Shown: positions 43,216-43,865 of the stretch, piece after piece
How the letters are laid out: each line of letters opens with the position of its first letter
Position numbering within the stretch: position 1 is the stretch's first letter
Assembly: GCA_002794465.1 (NCBI GenBank)
Contig: MTSL01000189.1
Span: 1,575 to 45,439, forward strand
Length of the DNA stretch: 43,865 bases
Source of the DNA: Paramicrosporidium saccamoebae
Taxonomy: Eukaryota > Rozellomycota
Direction of reading: 5' to 3'
The notes under the pieces: model-generated
Seen by the model: only the letters and a program-made list of their open reading frames with translations
Database searches by the model: none
What the model was told of the DNA's origin: nothing
Position numbers and translations under genes: made by a program

Positions 43216-43300
43216 TGTTAAAGTATATGGCTTCTTTATAGGTGGCCATTCTTGATATAACCAGACTGGACTGAGACTGCCATCTAATCGGGCTATTAAT
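43216..43300 (-). promoter_or_regulatory. Shared upstream element, copy at family A member 4
   Basis: Plus-strand text GGTGGCCATTCTTGATATAA, then CCAGACTGGACTGAGACTGC, then CATCTAATCGGGC. It matches 27262-27325 in order and spacing over about 65 bp, but lacks the final CCAATAA-AAGCGG part. Confidence 0.45.
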
Positions 43301-43324
43301 TGCCCCCATTTACAAGTGGTGACT

Positions 43325-43865
43325 TTAAATTCTAGAGTCAGACACAAAGGAGGAATCAAGCATGGAACGAAGCTCGGTGAGAGTAAAATGTTTCATAATT
43401 TTCCACTTACCCAGTGAGTTGTGGACTACACTACTCCATTTGCCCGCCATACCCACACAAGTCTTGGCCCAGCTCTGATTGCAGTCAAAGTCGGGAAAGA
43501 GGATTGACAGATCCCGTTTCCATCCCGCTGCGAGCATGTAGTACATGGCCACCATCATTGTGGCAATGTGTTGGGTTTTGGTCTGGCAAAAAGTCCCACT
43601 TTCAAGCAAACTTTGTAGGGTCGTAACGGCAGTGACATCAAGGGACACTTGATCAATGTGCTTATTCCGCGGCAGGCAACTTGTGGTAAAATAGTGGCCG
43701 ATCATTTCCGAACTTTCAAGGTGTGATGTTTCATGCTCGTCGTTTTCATTGTCGTTGAATTCATTGTCGTCGTCTTCGGTGTTATTGTTCCCAATGTCTT
43801 CGGCGTTGTCATCCCCCATGTCTTCGTTGGGATGGTTCAGGAAAAAGGGTGCCCGTCTTATCCAA
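43325..43865 (-). CDS. Secreted family A protein, member 5 (partial, runs off the right end)
   Basis: The minus-strand frame is open from the window edge to the stop at 43325. The first visible residues, WIRRAPFFLN, match FIREGPLSMV of member 4 and LRKGPVSCV of member 1, so the ATG at 43819 is internal and the N-terminal part lies beyond 43865. Next comes an acidic Asp/Asn/Glu-rich insert (ENDEHE), absent from the other members at this place. The family C terminus follows: MMVAMYYMLAAGWKRDLSILF, SWAK, and MKHFTLTELRSMLDSSF. About 180 residues are visible. It sits directly upstream of member 4 in the same orientation, as a tandem pair. Confidence 0.72.
   Translation of the reverse strand, partial: WIRRAPFFLNHPNEDMGDDNAEDIGNNNTEDDDNEFNDNENDEHETSHLESSEMIGHYFTTSCLPRNKHIDQVSLDVTAVTTLQSLLESGTFCQTKTQHIATMMVAMYYMLAAGWKRDLSILFPDFDCNQSWAKTCVGMAGKWSSVVHNSLGKWKIMKHFTLTELRSMLDSSFVSDSRI

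Overview
The window is nuclear DNA of a small-genome eukaryote. Spliceosomal and nucleolar genes, a cytosolic ribosomal protein gene and many very short GT-AG introns rule out a prokaryote or organelle. A KRE2/MNT1-type (GT15) mannosyltransferase, a family known from fungi, and an HSF-type activator point to a fungus. The extreme compactness (introns of 28-36 nt, a 39-bp bidirectional promoter, stop codons inside poly(A) signals) and the paralogous secreted proteins fit an early-diverging intracellular parasite, for example a Rozellomycota/Cryptomycota lineage such as Paramicrosporidium. That placement is inference; no search was run.

Layout. From 1 to 20 kb mostly housekeeping genes lie on both strands: SPC2 (signal peptidase complex), QTRT2 (queuine tRNA-ribosyltransferase partner), a Golgi mannosyltransferase, RPL16/uL13, a Lys/Ser-rich type II membrane protein, ASCC1, a glycine-linker membrane protein broken by a frameshift, a 54-aa SMIM13-like microprotein, SF3B6 and RPT6 (divergent), a secreted helical protein with a GC-AG intron, a PI31 C-terminal-type protein, IND1/NUBPL, the first member of secreted family A, a multi-spanning membrane protein, TFIP11/NTR1 and a heat-shock-factor gene. 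From 21.2 to 35.3 kb seven consecutive minus-strand genes all begin with signal peptides: two family A members, one ankyrin-like protein and four family B members. From 35.6 to 41.4 kb housekeeping returns (NOP4/RBM28, glucosidase II beta, UTP11) with a Ser-rich secreted protein. Two more family A genes close the window, the last running off the right end.

How the genes fit together. The conserved genes cover secretory-protein processing (SPC2, glucosidase II beta, mannosyltransferase), ribosome production (RPL16, NOP4, UTP11), splicing (SF3B6, TFIP11) and proteasome function (RPT6, PI31-like). The most unusual content is the secreted gene array. Family A (five copies) and family B (four copies; three carry the module twice) are unrecognised, share no obvious catalytic motif, lack introns, and carry minisatellite-like coding repeats. 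An approximately 85-bp element recurs upstream of at least two and probably three of these genes, suggesting shared regulation. I infer a candidate effector-like locus, not a demonstrated system.
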